Of a DNA stretch of 64,000 nucleotides, positions 11,513-23,997 are shown in pieces. This stretch comes from Pterobdella sp. o SKG-2022 (Eukaryota; Annelida; Clitellata; Hirudinida; Piscicolidae): the NCBI GenBank assembly GCA_964035795.1, contig OZ038321.1:14625971-14689970 (forward strand). Direction: 5' to 3'. The position numbers and the translations under genes are program-made. Under the pieces are notes generated by a model. It had not been told where the DNA came from and ran no database searches. It saw only the letters and a program-made list of their open reading frames with translations. Each line of letters opens with the position of its first letter. Within the stretch, counting starts at the first letter, position 1.

Positions 11513-14500
11513 GCACCATCAGCTACGACAGACCAAGCACCACTACCGGGCACAGTCCTCCCTATTTCTCCTTCAATGACCCACATCTCAGAGATTTCTA
11601 TCTAAGAAAGTTTTTTAATATTTGTATGAGGGTTAGTTTTTAACTTGCATGTTGTTGATGTGTTTATGGGAATGGTATTTTATAGGGTATAGTCATCGAA
11701 AAGTTTTTTATCTATCAGAGTGAACTTTCAATAGTTGAAACGTGCTTATAGATTTAGATTTTTCTAATTTATTGGTAGAAACATTATACGGTTTAAGAAC
11801 CAATTAATTTTTACATCTTCCACCAGGATTTGAAGCGAAACAACTTTCTCATTTACACCAATCGAATAGAACAACGGCCCAAAAGTTCCATCAAACCAGG
11901 CACCCATGAATCCTCTTACTCTATTTACCTCACTACAAATATTGACACTGCCTGCTCCAAACTGATCATTACGATTGTTGGGACTCTAGCCAATATCACA
12001 AACAAACCATTGAAACTGAAAAGAAAGAATGAGATAGGTCAACATGACCCATCCCTTAGTCTGGTGAAGAGAATTTGCAAAGTTCATGGAAAAGATATTG
12101 GAGAAATTAAATACATTGTTATACAGGTATAAAATTATTGAGTGACATTTGAAACAAAACCTTTTAACACAAATTGTAATAGATTTCGTTAAATATATTT
12201 TCAAGAACAAAAACGTACTCATAGAAGAAAGTATTTATGTTGATCGCATAAGCATCCGGAAAAAAAATAAAAGTCATGCAGAAAATAAATGGAAATTTAA
12301 GTGCCGTGATTGGTTGTCTGTACACCAATCTGATGGGGCCATGAAACGTAAGCTTTATCCTACAAACTCTGGTCATCTTTTCACAGGTCGTTTGTCTTCA
12401 AAGATTCAAATTTGTTTAAAATATCTTATTTGTTGATCCTGTATAACAAAGCTATTTTTATCATTATTATATTTTAATTATTTTATTTCCTTAGTTAATA
12501 TATTTTGTACACATTGTATAAGACATTGAAACCTTCTTACTACAGACTACATGGTCGAGCTACACACAGGAACAAGCAAAGGGGCAGGCACTAGTGCGAA
12601 AGTGAGTCTGCAAATATTTGGTAGAGGCAACACTCGTACAAACCCAATCTGGCTATCAGAACACAATGCTATTGACATAGGATTGTACAAAGATCCTTAT
12701 GGAAACGAGCTTTTTGATTCTGATTACTCAAGCCATGCTTTGCAGAAAAGTTACAATGACTTTGATTCAGACATGTATAAAAACAGAAGAAGTTCGAAGC
12801 AGACCAGAAGTTTCATAGAAAACAACTATAGTAATACAAATACTAGTGCAAAGTCTGAGCTGTTCAGCAGAGGAAAGATAAGGAAATTTCTATTAAAAGA
12901 TGTACAAGACGTCGGGGTTATTGAACGAATAAGGTTAAGAACCATATTCAAACTTATTTTATTATCAAAAGATATTTAAACTTTAGAATAATGATTTCGA
13001 TTATAGTTTCAGCTTTGTTTAAAACTACATTTTCTATTTTTAGAATAGGTCATGACAACACAGGCTTAGCTCCTGATTGGATGTTGGATAAAGTTATAAT
13101 TAGTGACAAGCAAAAAATATACATGTTTCCTTGTTATGATTGGTTGGCGGGTAAAGGAGCTTACATATACAAAGATTTAATGAGATCCGACCAAACAAGT
13201 ACTTATTTCAACTTCCAAATCAAAAAGTTTATAATTCTAAATTTAAATAAATAAGATATCATTTTGAAAATATTTTTTTTATATTCTTCATTAAACTCAA
13301 AACAACGTATTGGACCAACCTTCCAGACGACTCCAAAGAATACCTCATACGGGTGTACACTGGGGATAAATTAGGAGCAGGCACAGACGCTGTGGTGAGT
13401 GTGCAGTTGGCAGGAGACAAGGGCTGGGGAGAAGTTGTTGTGTTGGAAGCCAAAAGCAAGGATGACTTTGAGAGAAACAAGTGAATTTGATTTAGTTATT
13501 TGAGTTGAGTAAGTAATGCCATAAGAAAATAGAGTTTCATAAGACCAAATAATGTACAAATTTTTGTGTAAAACTGACTAACATCATTAAGTATGGATTA
13601 ACCAACATTGTTACGATTCAAAATATTGCTTAGTATGTTTTATAAAATTTACATTTTTAGTATAAGAACATTCTCCAAAAATGTCCATACTTGAAGAATA
13701 AAAAAACGCAATAAATTAATGAATTTTTATAAAAAAATCAATCAAAACTCACAAAAAAACACCCCAATCAGGATAGACACCTTCAACATAAGCAGCCCAG
13801 ACCTCGGCACCCTGCATTCCCTCATCGTTTCCCATGACAACTCTGGGTCCTCCTCCGGCTGGTACTTGCATAAAGTAAACTATTATAACCTATTTTAAGT
13901 TTTATTTAGTTTCTGTAGTTTTTTATTGAAAGTTGAATAAAATTAAAAACATTTTTATCAGATAGAAGTGGTTGATTTGACTCAAAATTCTACGCATACT
14001 TTTCTTTGTGATAGGTGAATGGGTGACATCTATTAGAGTTGAACAACATTTTAGTTAAATAAAAGTTGAATAATTATCAGCAACTGCTAAAATTATAATT
14101 AACTTATAACTTTCTGGCGTTGAATAAAAAATACAAAATTTGTTCAAATTCGCTTAGTATAAATTTGGGAATTTTTTTATCAAATGATTTCTACCGACAA
14201 CAGGTGGTTGGCTAAGGACGAAGATGATGGTAAAACCGACAGACTGTTGACTTGTGGGAATGAAAGTGGTGTTAAAGGTTATTTTGAGTTAACGTTATAA
14301 TACTCAAAATAAAAATGTAAAAATAATATTGTTTTAAAAGAGTATGCTATATAGTTTTTTAGCGTATTTAAAGTTTCCACCTTTTATTTCATGAATTATG
14401 ACCCATCTGGGTCCAAATTATAAAGTACATTGAATAATTTACAACCCTTTCCACATATCCCCAAAGAGAACTACGAACTACGAATAAAAACCGGTGACGT

Positions 14501-17500
14501 GATGAATTCATCTACTTCTGCTAGAGTATATGTAGTACTTTATAAAAAAAACGTTGTGAGCACCAGCATAACTAATAGTATCAATCAAAGTTTTTACCAC
14601 GACGATAACTCAAGTGTGGGTCGTTTTAACCATTACAAACGTCATAATTATCTTGTTAGATATGCCAGTAATGATTCTTTCTATTACCACAACAACAATA
14701 GAGCTAACGAAAATCGGAGAAGTAGTAATATAAACAAAAAGTTAAATCTTCAAAAAGATAGAAAAATAGAGAAAATCATGAAAGAGGATGCAAGCAAACA
14801 AATATGGTTGGAGGATTGTGAGTTCAATAGAGGAAAGGTGGATGTGGTGAAGGTCTCAGTCGATGGTTGGGAGAGTGGGCCTTTGAGCAAACTAGTTGTT
14901 GGTCATGATAACAGTGGTCTAGGAGCTGGGTGGTTTTTACAAGAGGTTCGACTTTCGTATACATTTGAAAACATGAGTTTCATAAAAATAGTTGATTAAG
15001 TTTCTTAACTGCTGAAGTATAATTCAAATTTATTGATTTTATTGGTAATCAAATACAATCATTCAGATAGAAGTGTACAACCCAGCTTCCGGCTTGACTC
15101 AATTGTTTTCATGTGGAAAGTGGTTGAGTAAGCAAGAAGATGATGGGCTGATTGAAAGATGTTTGTATCCGCAAGAAGCTGTTTTTACTGAAAAAAGTAA
15201 TGCTTTGAAATTTATTTTTGATGTTCTAAATGTTTAGAAAAAAATCAATATCTTCTAAAATAATTTAAAACTATTAAAATCAATTCCTTAGTTAGTTTTA
15301 ATTGAAAAAAGTTTTTTGAAATTAAAATAATTTTTTTTTATATGTTGACAGAAGGGGAATGGATAGTTAGAGTTCATACAGCAAGTGAAAAAGGTTCTGG
15401 TACCAACGCTTGTGTATTTATGGTTTTGTATGGCGGAGGAGACAATGATGCTAATGATTCCATAAATGATGATTTCAATGATACTATTAGTTTGAATAGA
15501 AGTGATTATTCTGGCATTGAAAAATACAATATAATGAGTCAAAACAAAAAACTACCTAATAAAAGAAACTCAATAGCCCAGTTTGGAAAAAAGAAAAAAG
15601 ACGTAACTTACAAAAAAACTCAAGAAATAAAATTGCATCACGAAAATGACCCTTTCGAAACAGGAAAAATTGATGAGTTTTCATTGACTTTCGAAAAAGT
15701 AGGCAAGCCAATCAAGCTGAGGGTGTGGTACGATAATGCTGGCAGTTTTGCAGCTTGGAAACTCGACAAAGTATTCAATAGATTTAATTTTTTTAAAGTG
15801 TTTATAGTTTAAAAGTATATATCTTAAAAGATTGAACTTGAGAACACGGTGTCTGGGGACCGTTACACGTTCCCTTGTTTCAGGTGAGACTAGTTTAACT
15901 TAAATCTCTACAATTTAAACTCATTTTAAATTCTAATTCATGAGTACATTGAAAATTCAATATAATTTTCGAAAATTTGAATGAGCTACATGGAACAAAT
16001 ATAAGATGGCTGGCTCGAAATGAAGATGATGGTCAAGTGGTGAGAGAATTACCTGCCACGGGGAATAACATCGTTAAAGAAAAAAGTGAGTTCACCAGAT
16101 GGGATACACTTTATACAAAAAAATTTAAAAAAACAACTTGCTTAACTAAAATTTTTTGAAATTCACTTTCATTTTTTTTACATCACTCTTCATAGACTTC
16201 TTCATTAAACTATTTAAAAATCAACCATAGACTTTCAAACACCATTCTAATACTAATAAACAACCAAATATTAAAGTGAACCACCCAGTCCTCCAGTACA
16301 GAGTACAAGTGCACACAGGAGATATTAGAGGGGCAGGTACAGACGCCAACATCTGGGTAAACATATGCGGAGACAATGGCGATACAGGCATCAGGTGGCT
16401 GGACAAATACAGTGTGTTTGTCGATGATGGATCTTCCAATGGAGGGAAGAATTTCAACATGTTTGAGAGAGGAAAAGTTAGGATGCTTTTAAAAATGAGA
16501 TTTTCAATTTATTTCAATCTATCAAAAAAATGGTGTTCAGTTTAAACTTGAGATTTACTATTTTCAACTATAAATATTTGAATCTTCCACAAAAAAATTT
16601 TTTTTGTTATGTCACAGATAGATTGTTTCAAAATTGAAGCAGTAGATTTAGGGACAGTTGAGATGATCACTGTTGGACACGATGGCAAAGGAATTGGTAC
16701 AAATAAAAATGAATGGATTAATTTAAAATTATTTTTAATTATAAATAATTGATCAAAGGTAGTGGTTGGTTTTTGAACAAGGTCGTTTTATCATGCAATA
16801 CTTTTGAAAACGACATGCATTTTGACTGCAACCGGTTTGCTATTTTAACATTCATACATTACAAAATAGGAATCAGTTTTTGATTAGTTTAACACTATAA
16901 GAAAATATTTTAATAAGTTGGTTGGCAGAAGACGAGGATGATGGTAAGACTGAGAGAGAGTTGTGGGTGTCTGGAGTACACATGCTGAAATGTAAATTAA
17001 TCTGGTTTTCTGTTTTATAAATTGTGTTGAAATTGGAAAATTTTGTTTTATTAAAAAAAATATTCTAAAAAACTTACAAAAAGCCAATTTTAAACTTTTA
17101 AATGAGTTTTTCAATACTAATTTTCATCCAATTTTTATCTTTTTCACCAATAAAGTCTTTCAACACCCACAAAACCATAGCCACCACGTATGACATTAAA
17201 GTAGTGACTGGCGATGTAAGAGGTGCCGGTACCGATGCTAATGTTTTTATCCAATTGTTTGGAGAGAGTGCTTCAAGTGAAAGATTGCCTTTGAAGGTAA
17301 TATTGGAAACATAAAAAATCTAAATTTTTGTCACATTTAATAAAATTTCATTTTGGAGTTACAAAAAGTTTTATGGTTTGAATAATAATATTTCAACCAT
17401 GAGTTTGTAAAAACAATTGATCGCATTTTGACTGGTTTAAAACTTTTAATTGAATTCACTAATCGAATATTACAAAATCAATGGCTGCACAACAGGGCAA

Positions 17501-19966
17501 GAAAAGTTCTTTTGAATCTGGGAGAGTCGATGAATTCTCGTTTGAACTGTCTTATTTGGGAAAGGTAAACTGACTCAATAATGTGAACTTTTGAAAATTT
17601 TTAATAATCAGAAAAATAATAAATGTTTTAATTTTTTCGTCAAAGCAAAAACTAACCAATATAAATATATTATTATATTCCTTCTCGATATTAAGAATTA
17701 TAAATTCTTCCAAAAAAAGTTGACTAAAGTGCTAGTGGGTCATGACGGTAAAGGGATTGGTAGTGGTTGGTATCTGCAAGAAGTGGTGGTGAGTGTGGCT
17801 TCAAAAGAAGAGATCTACTGCTTTAGTTGCCGCAAGTGGTTGGATACAAAAGAAGACGATGGCCTAATCGAGAGAGAACTGTTCCCCGTTGAAAGAAAAA
17901 AATCAGTTTTATCAAATTCTTTGGCGGTTGAAAAAAGTTGGTATATTTTAATATCTTAGTATAGAAATATGATTGTCTCGGTGAATGATAAAACATCAAT
18001 ATAATGACGGATGTAATTTTAATGGCACTAGTCAAAATAAACGAAAACTTCAGCCACTGCCTATGTTGTCACCGTGTGGACTGGAGATGTTCCTAAGGCT
18101 GGAACCAACGCTAACATTTACATGGAGATGTTTGGAAGTGAAGGAAAAAGTGGAAAACTCGATTTGAAAAGCAGGTCTGACGACTTCGAACGAGGCGCCA
18201 AAGATGTTTTCAAAGTAAAAAAAATCAATTCTCTAATTCATATTTACAAAAATAACTAAATTAAAAATCTTTTTCTTTACAGTTAGAAGCAAAGGAAGTG
18301 GGGATACTGTTGAAGGTGATAATCGGACATGATGGCACGGGGTTCATGGATGGGTGGTACTTGGAAAAGGTCACTTTCATATATCACGCTATTTTATGCT
18401 TTTACTGATAAATATTTTATTGAATTTTAGATTTTTCAAACAAAATATATTTATTTAAATTATAATATTCAAAATGATCGCTATATTAGTATTTTTCTAT
18501 TACAATTAGTAATAGAGATGTGTTATTTGTAGCTGATGATTCAAAAGAAAGCCAAGAAAAAAGATAGAAGAGTGAGCAAACAGTACTCTAGGAGTGTGAC
18601 AAGTGAGGATGAGAAAAGTGAACACGATAAAGAAAATGTCGAAGAATATGTTTTTGAAGTGAATCAATGGTTTTCAAAAAAAGACGGGGATGGTCTAATA
18701 GAAAGAGAACTAGTGCCAACTAAGGGCAACTCCAATCAAGAAATAGTACAACTTGAAGGTTTAAATTAGTTTTGAGCTATTTTCTTATGTTTCACTGAAT
18801 GATTTTATTAAAAAAATTATTTTTAAATTTCAAGTAAATTTTATAACATATCATAAAATTTTTTTGTTACGGATAAATAATCTCATGTAATAATACTTCA
18901 TTAAATTTCGTTCTCTTCAGAGCAAGAATACAGGGTGAAAGTGTACACAGGAGACAAGCGAGGAGCAGGCACCGATGCTAATGTAAGTCTAGTGCTGTCT
19001 GGTAGCTTGGGAACTTCCAGGACCTTCCAGTTGGATAAATCTGTCAATAACCGGAACAAATTCGAACGAAAACAAGTTGGAAAAAAAATTGAATGTTGAG
19101 AATTCAATAATTTTAACTCTAAAGACTTGAAATAGATTTGTTTAAAAAAATAATAATTTTCGATAAGTTCAACTTAACTATGACATATATCCATTCATAA
19201 AATCTTTCTAAACCAAAACTAATACATTCTGCATTCTAAAATAAATAACGTCTTAAACATTTCCGTTGATTCTGAAAATATACAAACTGAAAAACTCAAT
19301 ATAACTTGATAGATGGATGAGTTTGTTTTGAAATCGTTTAACTTGGGAGTGATTGAGAAGCTGCAGATCGGCCACGATAACAAGGGAGGAGGGGCTGGGT
19401 GGTTCCTCGACCACATTGAAGTGGAAGATACACAAAATGAAGAAAAGTAAATTTTATTAATGTTTTTTGATAACTACTTTTAAAGGCTAATGAATTATGA
19501 CAAGGTTTTACTTGTTAAAAAGTTTAGCTAAATAAAAAAATTTTCAACGTGTTCTTATAAACCCTCATAATTTGAAGTTTACTGGTAAAACTCAAGTTTA
19601 CAAAAGAACATACGATGTCTTTAAAAAACTCTATTTATTTATCCAATTAAATTTTTCAAATTATATTTTTATAAATAAAAGTTGATTTAATAAATTTTTT
19701 TATTTGTGTTTTTGACATACATTACAGTTACTATTTCGAGTGCGGGAAGTGGTTTGCGCTTGATGAAGGGGATAAGCAATTGACGAGAACCCTTGTACCA
19801 AGGAATGACAATATCAATTTAGATAGTTTTTCGAGCAATAGCAGAAGAGGAAGTAGATTGAGTAAAAGAGATTCTGTATCAAGTATTAAAAGTAAGATAG
19901 AAAAACTTTCTAGAAATAAAAGTAGTGTTAGCCTCATAAAAGAAGAGGAGGAAAGAGAAGAAGAAG

Positions 19967-19997
<31 letters not shown>

Positions 19998-20960
19998 AGA
20001 AGAAGAAGAAGAAGAAAAAGAATACTATGTTAAGAACTATGATGCTAGAAGTGATATTAGTAGGCAAAGTAGTTTGTTTTCAAGGAAGTTATCAACTAAT
20101 CAAAGTTTGACGCTACATTTCTACTTTTTTTTTGAAATAATTCATTATAAAATCACATTCATTTTAAAGTTTATATCTAATTCTCATCATCACTATAAAA
20201 AGTAATTGTTGACGCTGTACAAATAAATAAGCATGAATACAAGCTTTAATACAATTCAAAAAATTATATCGTTATTTATTTAATACTAAATCTATAAATA
20301 AATCAGGTCTGACAACTTACGTCATAAGAGTGTTCACAGGAGACAAAAGAGGTGCTGGAACAGATGCAAATATCTATATAATACTCTATGGGGAAAACGA
20401 AGATACAGGTTCATATTATAAAACAGATGCAAAATAATTTGAATTGTTTTTAATCTAATTTGTTCAGTTATTATTTTAAAAAGAGTTAAATGCAAAGTTA
20501 AATTGATGAATAGGTAAATTGATGTTGAAAGTGTCGGAAACGCACAAAAACAAGTTCGAAAGAAATCAGACAGATGTGTTTCGAATTCAATCTTTGGATG
20601 TGACACCACTCAAAAAAATAAAGTTTATAATTTTATATTCAAACATTCCAATATAATTTATTGAAAATATTTCTAGAAAACGATTTTTTGTTTTGAATTA
20701 ACACGATTGTAAGCAATTGTATGGTTTGTAGCGAAAAACTAATATGAAAATTAATTTGATCATTTCAAGTTATTTTATGTAATTATGAAATTCAATACCG
20801 CAGAATTGGCCATGATAACTCTGGCTTCGGTGGCGCTTGGTACCTGGGATGGGTTGAAGTCGAATATAGTGATGGAAGTACTTGGAAATTCCCTCACGAT
20901 AGATGGATCGCCAAAGACGAGGATGATGGAAAATTAGAATCAGAAATATTCCCTTTGTGA
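11513..20960 (+). CDS. LOXHD1: LOXHD1-like protein with ten tandem PLAT domains
   Basis: About 30 in-phase exons, roughly 1,675 residues, 5' end not fixed. Exons: 11513-11631(?), 11827-12126, 12206-12386, 12546-12933, 13044-13198, 13327-13480, 13772-13874, 13962-14014, 14204-14277, 14467-14945, 15067-15196, 15352-15770, 15831-15883, 16006-16085, 16277-16476, 16618-16696, 16759-16834, 16918-16991, 17181-17296, 17496-17564, 17720-17936, 18054-18214, 18283-18369, 18533-18758, 18921-19075, 19313-19446, 19728-20104, 20307-20408, 20514-20622, 20804-20960. Each unit repeats Y-x-V-x-x-x-TGD-x-x-GAGTDAN, FERG, GHDNSG-x-GxGW and W-L-x-x-DEDDG, typical PLAT (lipoxygenase-homology, lipid/protein-binding) beta-sandwiches. 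LOXHD1 acts at the plasma membrane of hair-cell stereocilia in vertebrates. Domain 1 is diverged; domains 2, 4 and 5 carry long Ser/Asn/charged loops; a poly-Glu linker follows domain 9. Human LOXHD1, as I recall, has 15 PLAT domains. Confidence 0.9.
19940..20022 (+). repeat. Coding GAA/GAG microsatellite (poly-Glu/Lys linker)
   Basis: Purine-rich GAA/GAG run inside the third-last-but-one coding exon (19728-20104) of the PLAT gene, translating to an almost uninterrupted Glu run with a few Lys (for example [14 protein letters not shown]). It follows a Ser/Arg-rich stretch and precedes the last PLAT domain, so it is an acidic linker. Its length is likely polymorphic. The Phe-rich ORF on the opposite strand is only its shadow. 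Confidence 0.85.
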
Positions 20961-21050
20961 ATTGAAAAATTTGACGTTTCTTATATTTTTTGATGACTAT
21001 TTTTCAACTTAAATGACAAAAAATTGTAAAAAAACATTTTTTGATTTTTA

Positions 21051-21056
21051 AATAAA
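21051..21056 (+). terminator. Candidate polyadenylation signal of the PLAT gene
   Basis: AATAAA 91 bases after the PLAT gene stop. The remaining 330 bases to the dynein intermediate chain start must hold that gene's promoter and 5' UTR. I see no TATA element or other recognisable motif in it. Confidence 0.45.
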
Positions 21057-21391
21057 CAAAGTTCAATTTTTAATTTACTATTTTATGGGAAATGAACTAA
21101 CTTTTGGAACTAATGTATTAAATGCAAGCTGAGCACATCACTGCCAATTTCTTCTAATTATTATCTTCATCTTCTCTTCGCTTGTGACTAATTCGTACAA
21201 TAAAGTATTTATAATTTCATTTATGTTGTTTTTAATTATGTAACAGTTAAGGATATAAATACTTTTATAATTGAGCTTTTTACTTCAAAATTTTGCTTGG
21301 CATTAGTCATTAAAATCAATAGCTGGTCATTAAAAAAATCACATAGTGCTGATTTTAACTCAAATTTTTCCATCGCTATTAGAAAACGAAA

Positions 21392-23953
21392 ATGGATCGC
21401 AAAGCGGAGTTAGAACGGAAAAAAGCTAGATTAGAAGAAATGAGAGCCGCAAAGAAAAATAGGGTACCTATTAAAGTTTTGAAATCACTGAAAAGTTATT
21501 AAAAATACAATCTAATTACAATCACCAATTTAAGGCCTTAGAAAGTGGAGGAAAAGCACAAACAGTGACTCCGATAGTAAAGGATATAAGAACAGAAACA
21601 GACGAAATCCTTGAAAACTTAGGAATACCGTTAGGTTGGTTACAGGATTTTAAAAAACTTAAAAAATAATAAGGCTTTTTTGAATGTTTCATACTACTAA
21701 CTTAACCACCTCAGGTAACTAGTTATTCCTATTTTTAATATAACTAAAATTCGAGTTTTTAGACTTTAAAAATAAACCCTGAAAACCATATTACAAATGC
21801 ATCACAGCTGACACAACCAATCTAAAGAGACCCACTCCAGACCAGAATGATAATGAACCTATTACACATACAATAACAAAGTGAGTATTGACACAGATGA
21901 TTTCTTTAATTAATTCATCATAAATATGTACACATCTACATGAAATCAATATAAATCACTTACTAATTATTAATAATTCTTAAACATTTTTAGTTTCATG
22001 CATGAATGTATACATTGTTTTGGGATGCAGATGTTACATAAGATCAATATCTTATTTTTGCTACATAGTTTTGTGCTAAATGTTTTTGAAGCAGAATTTT
22101 GATTTTCATTCATTATACATATGATTAAATTGAAAGTTTTTTATAATGTATAAATACTCATACTGAATGCAGAAATTTGCGTTTTCATTTAACTTTTTAT
22201 ACACTTTTAGTCTGTTTTATATCCACTGTAATGACTTTAAAGTTATATTTATTTTTCATTGAAATTTCTTCCAACAAAATATTTTTTTCAAAAATTTTTT
22301 TCTTATAAAAAAGCTTATATAGTTAAAATTTTTGAAGAGTTTTTTTTTATAATTTTGAACCATTATTTACTAATACATTTCTGAGTCTAACCCCATAAAA
22401 ATGGGAAAATAAAGATGATAAACAATGATGGTAGGTTTCAATCATTTTATATGTTCACCAATAACCACTTGTTAGCTTCAGCCAATTGGTCACTAGATAA
22501 TGGTGGTTTAATTGTGGCAGGGAATTTGATTAACATATTGTGAAATTTGTGTGTTTTTTTAGAATAAATTAACTTATTAACAAAACTATCCTATGAAATA
22601 TATCAATCGATTGTATTTGAGTTTTTGAAAATATTCAACTTATATAAGATTCTCATTATCATACAACTTTTTAAATCTTGCTTGGTTTGCATTTGAACTA
22701 CTATGATTAATACGCATGAATAATTTGTTTGCATAATAATGGTGACTTTTTTTCATTTTAAATGTGTACCTAACAATGTTAACTTTTTCAGAAAAAAACT
22801 TCAAATTATTTTTCTTAGTGCTTCTATAAACAATAAAATTTAAGGAATGCATAAATTATTGTTGAATAAACATAAAGCAATAATTAACAATAAATACAAA
22901 AAAAATAAACCATAAAACTTTACAAATACATATATTCCGCATACCCTGTAGGAGTGATGCCAAAAGCACACTGAGCATGTCAAAAGTGACTCAGACAAGC
23001 CTGCCTGCCAAGGAGATGGTGCAGTACAGCAAAGAAACCCAAACAGCCGAGTTGTATGTTCCTTCAGATCCGGAGAAGACCACTGCAGGTTTGAGATTGT
23101 GCATTTTTTATGCTTCGAGGGGTTTGGGATAGTTTGTATTGACATATGGCTGATAATTGGAAGTTTGAGATAATATGTAAAATGGATGTATGATTGGGGT
23201 TTTGAATATAAGGGTGTGCTGATAAGGTTGTTTTCTAGGTAAGCTAGTTCTTTTAATATTTTTTTAATCACCAACTCATTTAATGTTCAGTGTTAGTTCT
23301 TCATGCATATGTATATTCATTAGCTGAATAACTCATTAATTATATAATCCTGTTTTTTTAACGTGTTTATATTTGTCCATATAAGCGGTTTGGTAAGTTC
23401 TAAGTGAAAAAATTAAATTTTTTTTCATTGATGAATGATCTTCAATTCATCAGCGTAACGAATAATTCGTCTTTATAATGAGCGATGTATTATTTTATGC
23501 TTGACCAATTGTCATGAAAGCATTGAGAAGCTAAACAATTATGACGAAGATGACTATGTTCATCTGATTTCAAGAACTGCAGGTCTAGAATTTTGGTATT
23601 TGAAAGTTTTATATTATGCTGAGCTAAGAGTCTTATAACAAAATTACATAAGTTATACTTTTAGCACAATAAAAGGGCTGAATCTTTTTTAGTTGAGTAG
23701 GCAACAGGACACCGATAAAAACGGTTAATGAACACTCAGAAGTATAGTCTGATATGGATAAAGACAAAAATGACTGAATTTACCCTTTGATCAGTGTTTC
23801 ATGGTGTGTCATGTCTTTAGGCTTCTAATGTTTTGTATCATGTCTGCATTTTAATTTTTCTATTAACTCATGCTCGATATATAATATGATTATTTAAATT
23901 AATGAACTTCATTTTGTTATTATCATGTGTTTTTTTAGTTATAATCTGTATTG

Positions 23954-23997
<44 letters not shown>

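Noticed and set aside
19879..20067. Phe-rich ORF on the minus strand
   Set aside because: It is the complement of the GAA/GAG coding microsatellite of the PLAT gene.
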